64,000 nucleotides of DNA, taken from Nonomuraea solani. GTDB lineage: Bacteria; Actinomycetota; Actinomycetes; Streptosporangiales; Streptosporangiaceae. Under the pieces are notes generated by a model that saw nothing but the letters and a program-made list of their open reading frames with translations, was not told where the DNA came from and ran no database searches. The translations under genes were made by a program, and so were the position numbers. The stretch is from NCBI RefSeq assembly GCF_900108335.1, contig NZ_FNVT01000026.1, positions 1-64,000 on the forward strand, read 5' to 3'. Positions 9,459 through 18,618 of the stretch are shown here, one piece after another; positions within the stretch are counted from its first letter, which is position 1, and the number at the start of each line of letters is the position of its first letter.

Positions 9459-9838
9459 GGGTCGACTTCGGGGTGCGTGAACCGCACGGGCTTGCCCAGC
9501 GACCGGGCGTAGGCGATTTCGGCTCGGGTGCTGTCTCCGATGTAGTCGCCGACTACGAGCACCTCATCAGCGAGCCGGATCTTCGCCCGGTGCAGATCGT
9601 CGAGTCGAACCTTCAGCGCCTCGGCCTCGACAGGGTCGGACCAAAGTTCGTGCGGCGACTTCATGTCGCAACCCGGCTTGACGACGATCTTTCCGGCTTT
9701 GGTCTCCCGCAGATCGGCCTCGTTCATCTCGGTCATGAAACGGGTGGAGCCGCAGATCACGACGATACGCGGGAGGCCCAACAGCTTCTTCGCGTCGGCA
9801 AGCTTCTCCTCGGGGGCGAGCGGTTGCGGGTATGACAC
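9440..9838 (-). CDS. Nucleoside 2-deoxyribosyltransferase-like protein, 132 aa
   Basis: The start is GTG at 9838, chosen because AGGAGGA lies 5-6 nt upstream on the minus strand; longer readings into the neighbouring region lack such support. The protein begins with a short helix and then a strand-turn IVVICGSTRF, followed by a LVKPGCDM-like segment, a DDLHRAKIRLADEVLVVGDYIGDSTRAEIAYA-type region and a final KPVRF strand. The early GSTR, the D-EVLVV strand and the S-R-EI-YA helix form the Rossmann-like nucleotide-binding core seen in nucleoside 2-deoxyribosyltransferase/DUF4406-like proteins, often phage- or plasmid-borne. Substrate is unknown; it may act in nucleotide salvage or in modified-nucleotide metabolism. 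Confidence 0.7.
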   Translation of the reverse strand: MSYPQPLAPEEKLADAKKLLGLPRIVVICGSTRFMTEMNEADLRETKAGKIVVKPGCDMKSPHELWSDPVEAEALKVRLDDLHRAKIRLADEVLVVGDYIGDSTRAEIAYARSLGKPVRFTHPEVDPDVRIR

Positions 9839-9910
9839 TGGTTCCTCCTGGTGGTGTGGTCCAAGCGGTGCCTGCGGAGACGAGAACGAGGGTGTGCGGC
9901 GACCGACGAC

Positions 9911-10513
9911 ATGCTGAAGGAGCATCCCGACCTGGCGCCGTGGCGCCCGCCCGGTCGGCATGACGCCCCGCCTGAGCGAGGCCGAACTGGTCGCCCTCGC
10001 CATGATGCAGGCCATACTCGGCTTCACCTCCGAGGCCAAATGGCTCCGCCATGCCCGTGCCCACCTGCGCCACCTCTTCCCCTCCCGGCCTCAGCGACCC
10101 GGCTACAACAAGCGGCTGCGCAAGGCCGCCGGTCTGATGCGAAGCGTCAACCGGATCCTGGCCACCACCACCTCGGTGTGGAGCGACGACGTATGGGTTG
10201 TGGACTCCTCCCCGGTGGAATGTGGCGCTCCCGCGAGACCGTCAAACGCTCCGACCCGGCAGGCTGGGCCGAATACGGCTACTGCGCCAGCCACAGGCGC
10301 TTCTTCTGGGGCCTGCGCCTGCACCTGGTCTGCACCCTTCAGGGCCTGCCCATCGCCTTCGCCCTGACCGGGGCCAAGGCGAACGAACGTAAGACCCTCC
10401 TCGACCTCCTGGCAGCCGAATGCGAGCTTCTGCGAGAGCGCCGGCGACAAGAACGGCTGCAATGCGGGCACGGGGCCTTTCACGCCTCTCTTCACCTGAA
10501 CCTCCTGCGTTAA
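9911..10513 (+). pseudogene. IS982-family transposase remnant, frameshifted and truncated
   Basis: Three collinear pieces can be read: EHPDLAPWRPP, then MTPRLSEAELVALAMMQAIL through VWVVDSSPVECG (9960 onward), then after a shift near 10225 RSRETVKRSDPAGWAEYGYC through GLRLHLVCTLQGLP and FALTGAKANERK. This order matches IS982-type transposases, including the first catalytic Asp in VVDSSP. The C-terminal part with the remaining acidic residues is missing, and two frameshifts break it. It ends within 30 bp of the OLD-like gene's stop codon. Confidence 0.75.
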
Positions 10514-10540
10514 GCAGGTGCGGATCCGCGTTGAGATTCT

Positions 10541-11985
10541 CTATCGGTCCACAGCCCCAACGTGTTGGTTAGCTTCTCGCATAAATGAAACCAACCTTTC
10601 CACGTGCTTCTCTAGAACTTTCGGAAAATCCAAGCCTGGCCAATTCTGACATACGGAGCGAGCGATGCGGATTTTATCTGCTGACCCGCCCCACGCTGGT
10701 ACGTATTCCTTCAGAGGATCACGCCACCTGTCTCCCGACCAAAGGATTCGACGACCATGAACTTCCAGCACGGCCGCAGATAGCACATCGGACGGTACAT
10801 AATTCTCGATGGTGTAGCCATCGGTAATCCAAGCATGGCCTGGATAGCCCTCGGCGTCAAATTCATCGCGCACGCGCTTCTTGGTCCGATTAATTGGCTT
10901 GCGTACAGATGTTTTGTCACTGTCAATAAGTATCGCGATATGTCGATTGAGTCGGCGCAGCGATATAAAATCCGAAACCTCTGGATCAAGCGCACTCAGG
11001 TGATTCAGAAGCCGCCCCCCATAGAACATTATGGAATAGTGTATTCCTTCGATCAAGTCGGGGGCCTTCAATTGAATCCAGTGCTGCAAATAAATTCGAT
11101 CGCTTGGTCCTTCAACCCAGACCACTGCGTTAGCTTGTAGGAGATCAGACGGGCGGTATCCCAGATCTGAGCAGACGGTGGCGACCTCTGCAGGCGTTTT
11201 AGCGCGACAAACCGATGTAGATCCTTCAATGTCCCTCACATGAAAGACATGAGACTGATCATAGTCCAATATGTGTGGAGAATGTGTCGCGATGAGATAC
11301 TGGTTTGAAGGCTCATCCCGAAGGTATCGAACCAGTTTTCTCTGCAGAAGGGGGTGCAAGTGCACCTCGGGCTCTTCGATGCACACAAAGTGGTCCGACA
11401 TCACCGTTGCAGCGACGGCCAGGATTATCACCTGATGAATACCGGTTCCAAGATGAGTTAGCGGCAGAACCTTCCCGCCCCTGTGAACGTTGATTGTGTT
11501 TCTCTCGAATGGGACTTCCAGATAGGCACTTGCATCCTCTAGGACGGTCTGCAGGAACCGATTCACCGCATCAAACCTCGACCGATCATTTTGTTGAGAC
11601 GCACTTGGATTCTGCAGCCGAGCAAGGCGTTCAATAATATCCGATCCATTATGTGGCCCGATCGCAGCTCCACCAATCATCCTAAAAGCATCGATAGAAG
11701 CAACGGGGGGAAATGATTCCCACGTGTGAAAGGATGCAAGAACCCTTCTGGCATCCTCACCCTGTTGGCCACCTGCATTGCCTGTTAGCGCCGAGGACAG
11801 CTCACTCAACCCATGATGGCCCAAGTCGCTTGTTATTGCAGCTACCTGTCGATCACTGGGTGTCAGAGAACTGCTGGTACCCGCCATGAATTTATAGTGG
11901 AACCACAGCAAATCGTCTTGCGTGAGGCTGAGCATGGGATGGTCAAGCAAGTGACCAGGGTTTGGTAGCCGTCGCGTCGTCACGA
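10541..11985 (-). pseudogene. OLD-like ATPase/TOPRIM nuclease, C-terminal part (split by IS110)
   Basis: This is the 3' portion of an OLD-family gene on the minus strand. It holds the ABC-ATPase lid and Walker B region (FVCIEEPEVHLHPLLQRKL), the H-loop ATHSPHIL, and a TOPRIM nuclease domain with VEGPSDRIYL and ILIDSDKT, which supply the metal-binding Glu and Asp-x-Asp. Reading can continue to 12049, but those codons lie inside the IS110 element. The matching N-terminal part with the Walker A motif is at 13634-14035. OLD proteins are antiphage nucleases that act alone or with a UvrD partner; no partner helicase is adjacent. Lower GC than its surroundings suggests separate acquisition. Confidence 0.85.
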
Positions 11986-13635
11986 AATGATCAGTGGCGA
12001 GGTTGGCCGTGAGCCCGAGCGATTTTTGGAGCTGCGAGCACGTAAGCAAGTGTGGCGCCGGGGGCGGTCGAAGGGATGCGTCCTGTTACCACGAGTACGC
12101 CGACCAGATTCGTCGGTCCCACACCGCCCTCCGGCCGGCCTCAACCGTAGCGATCTATCGATGGTTGGGGAAGTCGCGTGGTACGAGTTCAACAGACGGC
12201 TCCTGTGGCCGACGGTGTGCATGATGGTGAGCCCGACGGGGAGCCGGAGGAGATCCTGGCGCGGGTCGCCGCGATCGATGTGGGCAAGGACAGCGGGATG
12301 GTGTGCACCCGGCTGCCGCACGATACCCGGGCTGGGCGCAAGGTTCAGAAGGTGTGGGAGATCCCCGCGCGTCACGACGACATTCTCGCCCTCGGCGATC
12401 ATCTGCGTGCGCACGGGGTGGAGCGGGTGGTCATCGAGAGCACGTCGGATTACTGGCGGATCTTTTACTATCTGCTGGAGGCGGCCGGGCTGGTGGTGTG
12501 GCTGGTCAACGCCCGTGAAGTGAGGAACGTGCCGGGGCGGCCCAAGACCGACAAGCTGGATGCGGTGTGGCTGTGCAAGCTGAACGAGCGGGGGATGCTG
12601 CGTCCCTCATTCGTGCCCCCGGCCGAGATCCGGGATCTGCGGCAGCTGACCCGGCTGCGGACCAAACTCGGCCAGGACGCCGCCCGGCATATGAATCGGA
12701 TCGAGAAGGTCCTCGAAGACGCGCTGCTGAAGATCTCGGTGGTGTTGTCGGACCTGTTCGGCACCAGCGGGCGCCGTATCCTGAACGCACTGGTGGCCGG
12801 ACAGCGTGATCCGGCCCGATTGGCCGAGCTCGCCGATTATCGAGTCCGGGCGAGCCCGGCGCGGTTGCGCGCCGCGTTGACCGGTCGTTTCCGCGACGTG
12901 CACGCCGTCGAGATCGGCATGCTCCTGGAACTGATCGGCCTGCTGGAGGCCAAGGTCGCCGACCTCGACGACCAGATCGCCGCGATGGTCGCCGACCTGC
13001 CCGGCGCGGCCCCGGCGTGCGGTATCTGCGCTCTGGTGGGCGGCGAGCATGCGCCCGGCTGCGCCGATGCCGGGGTACGGCTCCTTGGGCTGGCCGAACG
13101 CCTGGACGAGATCACCGGCGTCGGCATGTCCTGCGCTCAGGTCATCATCGCCGAACTCGGCACCCACGTGACCACCCAGTTCCCCACGGCCGGGCATGCT
13201 GCCGCCTGGGCCAAGCTAGTCCCCGTGGTTCGCCAGTCCGGCAAGACCTCACGCAGCGGACCGACCGGCAAGGGCAACCGGTGGTTACGCGGGGCGCTCG
13301 GCACCGCCGCGATGGCCACCGCCAAGAGCAAGGGCACCTTCCTCGGCGAACGCTACCAGCGGATCCGGCGACGCCGCGGCAAACAGAAAGCCATGGTCGC
13401 GGTTGGCCGCTCCATCCTGGAGATCGCCTATTTGCTGATCGCCAACCCCACCCTACGTTTTCATGACCTCGGCGCCGACTACTACGACCGGCTGAACAGC
13501 CCTGAGCAGCAAGCCCGCCGGAAGATCCGTGAGATCGAACGGCTTACCGGAAAGAAGGTTCACCTCGTCGACGGCGAAGCCGTCGCATCCTGATCGATCG
13601 ACTTGTCTCTCACATCTCGGAGTCGGTGACTTACC
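11985..13635 (+). mobile_element. IS110-family element inserted in the OLD-like gene
   Basis: The element carries one transposase gene and separates the two halves of the OLD-like coding sequence. IS110 members lack long terminal inverted repeats, and I see none here, so both borders are estimated from where the OLD reading frame breaks (near 11985 and 13635). About 190 bp precede the transposase start, as expected for the family, where the noncoding end can encode a guide RNA. Confidence 0.7.
12178..13593 (+). CDS. IS110-family transposase (DEDD recombinase), 471 aa
   Basis: GTG start at 12178. The N-terminal RuvC-like DEDD domain starts at AAIDVGKDSG (first Asp), continues to VVIESTSDYW (Glu) and PKTDKLDA (Asp pair). 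A central helical region follows, then the C-terminal Tnp_20 domain with ITGVGMSCAQVIIAELG and a conserved SGKT-like loop in SGKTSRSGPTGKGNRWLRG, containing the serine that attacks DNA in this family. Length and motif order are complete, with no internal stops, so the transposase appears functional. It inserts in a plus-strand orientation inside a minus-strand defence gene. Confidence 0.9.
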   Translation: MVRVQQTAPVADGVHDGEPDGEPEEILARVAAIDVGKDSGMVCTRLPHDTRAGRKVQKVWEIPARHDDILALGDHLRAHGVERVVIESTSDYWRIFYYLLEAAGLVVWLVNAREVRNVPGRPKTDKLDAVWLCKLNERGMLRPSFVPPAEIRDLRQLTRLRTKLGQDAARHMNRIEKVLEDALLKISVVLSDLFGTSGRRILNALVAGQRDPARLAELADYRVRASPARLRAALTGRFRDVHAVEIGMLLELIGLLEAKVADLDDQIAAMVADLPGAAPACGICALVGGEHAPGCADAGVRLLGLAERLDEITGVGMSCAQVIIAELGTHVTTQFPTAGHAAAWAKLVPVVRQSGKTSRSGPTGKGNRWLRGALGTAAMATAKSKGTFLGERYQRIRRRRGKQKAMVAVGRSILEIAYLLIANPTLRFHDLGADYYDRLNSPEQQARRKIREIERLTGKKVHLVDGEAVAS

Positions 13636-14035
13636 CAAGGTAATAGCGCAGGCCCATGCCAACCTGAACCTCCTGAAGATGCCAGGTTGCTGACGCGCGC
13701 CTACCAAACGGTCCTATTTCCGACCAGAGCTTGAACGCCTTCGACGCCACAGAGTCGCCAGGGATGGATGCGGAAGTATTCGTGATGATCGGACTGTCCG
13801 CACTGATCGCTATAGCTATCTCTGCCGGAGCCTGGCCTTGGGTCCCGTAGGGAGCGTCAAGTTCTTCTGCGCCAGGATGCGCGTTCTTAAGGAATCGAGT
13901 AGCTCGGAGGAGATTAGATTTTCCCGCATTGTTTTGCCCGGCTAGCAAATTCACCTTGCCGAGCGGACCCAGGAGCTGCAGGTCATCACGAATACTTCGA
14001 TATCCAGAAATGCCAAACCCAGGGAATAGCGCCAT
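13634..14035 (-). pseudogene. OLD-like nuclease, N-terminal ATPase part
   Basis: From ATG 14035 the protein reads MALFPGFGISGYRSIRDD, the usual opening of OLD/RecF-like ATPases, followed by a Walker A motif GQNNAGKSNLLRATRFL. It stops at TAA 13631-13633 just at the estimated IS110 border. An in-frame upstream GTG at 14116 falls inside the terminal repeat of the neighbouring IS1380 element and is probably not the native start. Together with 10541-11985 this reconstructs a single OLD gene of roughly 600 codons. Confidence 0.8.
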
Positions 14036-14105
14036 CTGCAAACCCCGTATCTGATCGATGCCAGCTTCGGCTGCGAGGGTGAAGTTACAGGAACATGACT
14101 CTAAG

Positions 14106-15854
14106 CCTGGATTCACAGCGTGAAGTCCGGGGCGAGGTGCTGGAAATGAAGTGAGGTGTCCCTTGACCTGGGAGGATGGGAGTTCTCTAGGCTTCCATCA
14201 GCCCGCTGCAAAGGACACCTCGTAAGTTGGAATTCTCGCATGCCGCCAGCCGTACGCAGGCGATCTTCGATGACGAGCACGTGATTTCCTACGCAGGGCT
14301 TGGCTCCGGCGCTGCGGTTGGCCGGGCGGTCCGGCCTTGGGCGGCTGGTCGGTGAGCACGTGGCGCTGGGCACGGCCGACGGGGTCAACGCGCCGGCGAA
14401 GGTGGTCTCGATCGTGGCCGGGATGGCCTGCGGCGCCGACAGCATCAACGACCTGGAACTGCTGCGGCACGGCGGGATGGGCAAGATGTTCACCGGTATC
14501 CGCGCGCCGTCCACGCTGGGGTCGTTTCTGCGGGCATTCACCTGGGGCAACGTCCGCCAGCTCGACAAGGTCGCCCGGCAGGTGCTGGTGGCGCTGGCCG
14601 CTCACACTCCGTTGCTGCCGGGCAAGGAGGTGCTGGCGTTCTTGGACGTCGACTCGATGCAGCGGCGAACCTATGGGTATGCCAAGCAGGGCTCCGGCTT
14701 CGGGCACACCAAGATCGGCGGCAAGAGTGTTCTGGTCAAAGGGCTGAACGCGTTGACCATTACCCTGTCCACGCCGCTGTCGGCACCGGTGGTTGCCGCC
14801 AGCCGGTTGCGCGGCGGCACGGCCGGGTCGGCACGCGGCGCCGCCTCAGCGGTCCGCGAGTCCATCGGCACCGCCCGCCAGGCAGGCTGCACCGGCACCC
14901 TCCTGATGCGCGGCGACAGCGCCTTCTACGGCGCCGAACTCATCGGCACCTGCCGCGAGCACGATGCGCGCTTCTCCGTCACCGCCAAGCTCGACCCCAA
15001 GGTCAAAGCCGCCATCGCCACCATCAGCGAGGACGCTTGGAAGCCGATCAAGTACCCGCGAGCGATCTTTGACGAGCAGGCCGGCGGCTGGGTCTCCGAT
15101 GCGCAGGTCGCCGAGGTCGGCTACACCGCCTTCACCAGCAAGAAGGGCCAGGCCGCCTGCGCCCGGCTGATCGTGCGCCGGGTCAGAATGCGCCATGAGC
15201 AGGCGGGATGCGGCCAGGAGGAGCTGTTCCCGGCCTGGCGCTACTACCCGATCTTCACCGACAGCCCGTACGCGCTGCTCCAAGCCGAGGAACAGCACCG
15301 CGATCACGCCGTGCAGGAACAGGTCAACGCCGATCTGATCGGCGGACCGCTCGCGCACCTTCCCTCCGGCCATTTCGCCGCCAACGCGGCCTGGCTGACC
15401 TGCGCGGCGATCACCCACAACCTGCTGCGCGGCTTGGGCTGCCTGGCCTCGGCCTTCCACGCCAAAGCGCGCGGTGCGACCCTGCGCCGCCACCTCATCG
15501 CCGTGCCCGCGCGGCTGGCCCGGCACAGCCCTGCCGACGAGCGCGGCCACCTGACCCTGCACCTACCCGCTGGATGGCGCTGGCAGCCCGCCTGGACCAA
15601 CGCCTTCACCGCCACCCACGACCCACCCGCCGCCACAGCGGCCTGACCAGCCGCAACCCTGGTCATACTCTGCTGACGACCTTCGCGGTCACCGCGCTCT
15701 CGCGCACCCGAGCCTCCGAACGCACCCGGACAAGCCGCGACCCGAGCACGGCGGCCCTCCCACGCCCGAAAACAGTGCCTCCACCTGCGGAACCCGTCCT
15801 CGTGGAGGAATCGGGTCGGAAAATGATCAAACGGAATCACGCCGTGGATTCAGG
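14106..15854 (+). mobile_element. IS1380-family element with terminal inverted repeats
   Basis: The left end CCTGGATTCACAGCGTGAA (14106-14124) matches the reverse complement of the right end, CCTGAATCCACGGCGTGAT, at 16 of 19 positions. ISEcp1-type IS1380 elements also begin CC-x-x-GATT. The flanks are CTAAG on the left (14101-14105) and CTCAG on the right (15855-15859), a near-match that could be a mutated 5-bp target duplication. The unit is 1749 bp and carries one transposase gene. Confidence 0.8.
14300..15646 (+). CDS. IS1380-family transposase, 448 aa, N-terminal frameshift
   Basis: DDE transposase with LAFLD-type first motif (VLAFLDVDSMQRRTYGYAKQ), MRGDSAFYG second motif, and the C-terminal FAANAAWLTCAAITHNLLRGLG region typical of IS1380. 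Upstream codons read SRTQAIFDDEHVISYAG, the normal N-terminus, but in a frame one base off: a single-base difference near 14299 disconnects them. The second copy at 32.9 kb reads through this point as YGGLAPALRL, which confirms the lesion. The protein may still be made from TTG 14300, minus about 25 residues, so activity is uncertain. Confidence 0.85.
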   Translation: MAPALRLAGRSGLGRLVGEHVALGTADGVNAPAKVVSIVAGMACGADSINDLELLRHGGMGKMFTGIRAPSTLGSFLRAFTWGNVRQLDKVARQVLVALAAHTPLLPGKEVLAFLDVDSMQRRTYGYAKQGSGFGHTKIGGKSVLVKGLNALTITLSTPLSAPVVAASRLRGGTAGSARGAASAVRESIGTARQAGCTGTLLMRGDSAFYGAELIGTCREHDARFSVTAKLDPKVKAAIATISEDAWKPIKYPRAIFDEQAGGWVSDAQVAEVGYTAFTSKKGQAACARLIVRRVRMRHEQAGCGQEELFPAWRYYPIFTDSPYALLQAEEQHRDHAVQEQVNADLIGGPLAHLPSGHFAANAAWLTCAAITHNLLRGLGCLASAFHAKARGATLRRHLIAVPARLARHSPADERGHLTLHLPAGWRWQPAWTNAFTATHDPPAATAA

Positions 15855-15855
15855 C

Positions 15856-17652
15856 TCAGTCCTCCTGATAACCGCTCGCCTGCAGTCGAAACAGCCGCGC
15901 ATATGAGCCGTCCGCTGCCATCAACTCCTCATGCGTACCCGACTCAGCTATCACCCCATCGCTGAGCACAGCGATCACATCCGCTTCCCGTACCGCGTTG
16001 AGCCGGTGCGAGATCAGCAGACTGGTGCGTTCAGTCCGATAGCGGCGCATTCGCGCGTGCACGTCGTGCTCGGCTTCCGGGTCCAGCCCGGAGCTAGGCT
16101 CGTCAAGCATCATGACGTCGGAGTCGTCACGCAGGAACGCGCGGGCCAGAGCCACGCGCTGCCACTGCCCGCCCGACAACACCACACCGGTTTGGGGTGC
16201 CCGCTCGTTGAGGAGAAACACCCTGGTCAAAGCGGTGTCGTAGCCGTCAGGCAGTGCGACGATGGTCTCATCCACACCCGCGTTCCTGGCGGCTGCCCTG
16301 ATGCGGTCTAGGTCGTCGAGTGCGCTTAGGTCACCGACGGCGATGTTATCGCGGGCGCTGAAGTCGTACGTCATGTGGTCCTGGAATACCGCGCCGAGCC
16401 GGACGCGCAGGTCGACTGGGTCCAGGTCGCGCAGGTCGACGCCGTCCCAGTAAATCGACCCGCGCACCGGGTCGTAGAAGCGGCACAGAAGCTTAGCGAG
16501 CGTGCTCTTGCCCGCGCCGTTAAGCCCTACAAGCGCCACAACCTGCCCGCATGGGATAGTGAGCGTGATACCGCGCAGCACCCAGGGCAGGTCATCTGCG
16601 TAGCGGAACCATACGTCACGCAGCTCGATACATTCGGTGAGTGGTGTCGTGGGACGAGGGCTAGTGGCGACGGGCAGGTCCCGCTCCGCATGAACGACAT
16701 CGGCGTAGTTGCCGAACAACAGCAACTGCGTGTGGGTGCGGGCGATGCCTAACAGCAGCGCGGACAAAGCGCTTTGCAGCCCGGCCACGGCTGCGATAAA
16801 CATCGACACGTCCCCGATCGTCAGCCCACCGCCGCTGGCTGCCAGCACCGCCCAGATCAAACCACTGCCAGCGACCAGCGCACCGAGCAGTTCCAGAGCG
16901 GACTGGACGAACAAGTCCTTGCGTTCCAGTCGCCGCTGAGCCTCATCGGCAAAACGCCGCTCGGCCAGCATCCGTCCGCGCAGAAATGCGCCCAGCCCGA
17001 ACAGGCGATTCTCCTTGGCAGCCGCCACGCTGCTGAGCAGGTGGGAGTAGAAAAGCTCGCGGCGTTGTGCAGGAGCGATCTCCAACATGGTTCTGTCGTG
17101 CTTACGCGCCAGCGCAAGCTGCGCAACCAGCGCCGGTATGGCAGAACCGAGCACCAGGGCGGCCATGGCCGGTGAGATGATCACGACGGAGGTGAGGAAT
17201 CCGGTCATCGTCACGGCGTTCCGGCCCAGTTCGAAAACTCTGCCGACGAATACCGGCGCAATCGTGCTGCCGTGAGTGGCCAGCTTGAGCCGGTCGAGGA
17301 AGATCGGGTTCTCGTATGGGCCAAGCCCGACAAACCGGTCGGTGGCCGTGAACAGCCGGTCCAGGGCGTGCAGGCCGGTCCTGCGGCCCATCTCTGCCGA
17401 TACGTACTGATTCACCCGCGGGAGGACGGCCGCTGCTAAACCAACGGCAGCCAACGCCACGACTAAGGACATGATCTCGGCCGACGAGCCTTGCCCAGCA
17501 AGGTCATCGAGCACCAGCTTGGTCAGCCAAGCGATGGTAACGGGGATGCCTGCCTGCAGCAGGGTGAACGTCAAGGAGCACACCGCCCGCAGTGGGGCGG
17601 CACGCCAGACTAAACTGGTAGCTTCTATCACACTGCGCCACGTGGAGCTCAT
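15856..17652 (-). CDS. ABC exporter, fused permease-ATPase, 598 aa
   Basis: N-terminal membrane domain with about six hydrophobic segments (for example ALAAVGLAAAVLP, FLTSVVIISPAMAALVLG, and LLGALVAGSGLIWAVLAASG), then an ATPase domain with Walker A VGLNGAGKSTLAKLL (near residue 374), signature LSGGQWQRVALARAF (near 490), Walker B DVMMLDEPSSGLD and H-loop ISHRL. No N-terminal C39 peptidase domain is present, so it does not cleave a double-glycine leader. It lies upstream of and opposite to the SARP regulator beside the lanthipeptide genes, and related exporters accompany class III lanthipeptides. The TGA stop lies at the edge of the IS1380 element but belongs to the flanking CTCAG sequence. 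Export of the lanthipeptide is inferred. Confidence 0.85.
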   Translation of the reverse strand: MSSTWRSVIEATSLVWRAAPLRAVCSLTFTLLQAGIPVTIAWLTKLVLDDLAGQGSSAEIMSLVVALAAVGLAAAVLPRVNQYVSAEMGRRTGLHALDRLFTATDRFVGLGPYENPIFLDRLKLATHGSTIAPVFVGRVFELGRNAVTMTGFLTSVVIISPAMAALVLGSAIPALVAQLALARKHDRTMLEIAPAQRRELFYSHLLSSVAAAKENRLFGLGAFLRGRMLAERRFADEAQRRLERKDLFVQSALELLGALVAGSGLIWAVLAASGGGLTIGDVSMFIAAVAGLQSALSALLLGIARTHTQLLLFGNYADVVHAERDLPVATSPRPTTPLTECIELRDVWFRYADDLPWVLRGITLTIPCGQVVALVGLNGAGKSTLAKLLCRFYDPVRGSIYWDGVDLRDLDPVDLRVRLGAVFQDHMTYDFSARDNIAVGDLSALDDLDRIRAAARNAGVDETIVALPDGYDTALTRVFLLNERAPQTGVVLSGGQWQRVALARAFLRDDSDVMMLDEPSSGLDPEAEHDVHARMRRYRTERTSLLISHRLNAVREADVIAVLSDGVIAESGTHEELMAADGSYARLFRLQASGYQED

Positions 17653-18607
17653 TCCACCAGGCTAGATGACGATATACGACCCACCGAAGACTCGCTGACC
17701 ACTCGGCTCGAGCTCGTCGTTGCGGAGAAGGCTAAATTCCTGATTATAGCGATGTGCAATCGGCGGCTGGCCGCACCGCAATCACCTCGGTTCCCTGACC
17801 AAGGAGGGTCTTCCAGGCAGACCCACCTGCTTGAACCAGGTGCATTTCGTCAGGTACTGGCGGTATACGCGACGCGGCCACCTGTTCGCTGATGGATAGC
17901 TTCGACGACCTCGCCATATAAGTGGGCGTTTGATCCGGCGGATTCTGTTTGGTCCCTAGCCTTTTCCGGTGGAAGCGGCCATCCGGGACGAGATCGCTGA
18001 TGGCGCTGCGGTGGCGTCATCGCAGGTCAACCGGCAAAGGCGAGCAATCGGCCGGCTGGGGCCGCGGGTCGTCTGTCGATGATGAGCGGTACGAAGTGCC
18101 ACATCTTGTGACCAAACAGGAACCTGAACGCAGAAGTGGCCCTATTCGGACAGTCGATCACCCGCGTTGGCTCACGATATCCACCTAAAACGTACTAATA
18201 CGACAGATGCGCCACAGGATAAACCGGACGAAGTGTGGCATACAGAGGCTAAACGCCCACTAAGAACTGACGCCGAGCTGATTGGAGTCCATGGCACGCT
18301 CTGGATGGAGCCGAAGTTGGAATAGCGTATCCAGCTTCTCTGTCAGGCTGAGCGGTTTGCCAGGCATAGGCGCATCGTCCTCCCAAGCCACTGGCGGCGT
18401 CTCCACCGTCGCTCACAGCACAAATCGAAAATATGGGCCACGGGGGCACCGTCAACTGGCGCGGTCTTCAGGTCGGGCTCGGACAAGTCAGTTGACAGTC
18501 TGTAGATCAAGGCGCATATTGACCGGGGTCTGCCCTCAAGATTCACCCCCGGGCACGAGCACATGCGGTCACTGGTCGTCCGGTTGGACGATGATCGTCA
18601 TAGTCGC
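17653..18607. other. Intergenic region between the ABC exporter and the SARP gene
   Basis: Nearly 1 kb without a convincing gene. Short open frames exist on both strands, but none has a recognisable family motif with a matching ribosome binding site. A GCCACA...TGTGGC inverted pair near 18212-18236 could be an operator. The divergent arrangement of 17652 (leftward) and 18619 (rightward) means the promoters of both should be in this region. Part of it may be degraded mobile DNA. Confidence 0.4.
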
Positions 18608-18618
18608 ATGGAGGTGAC

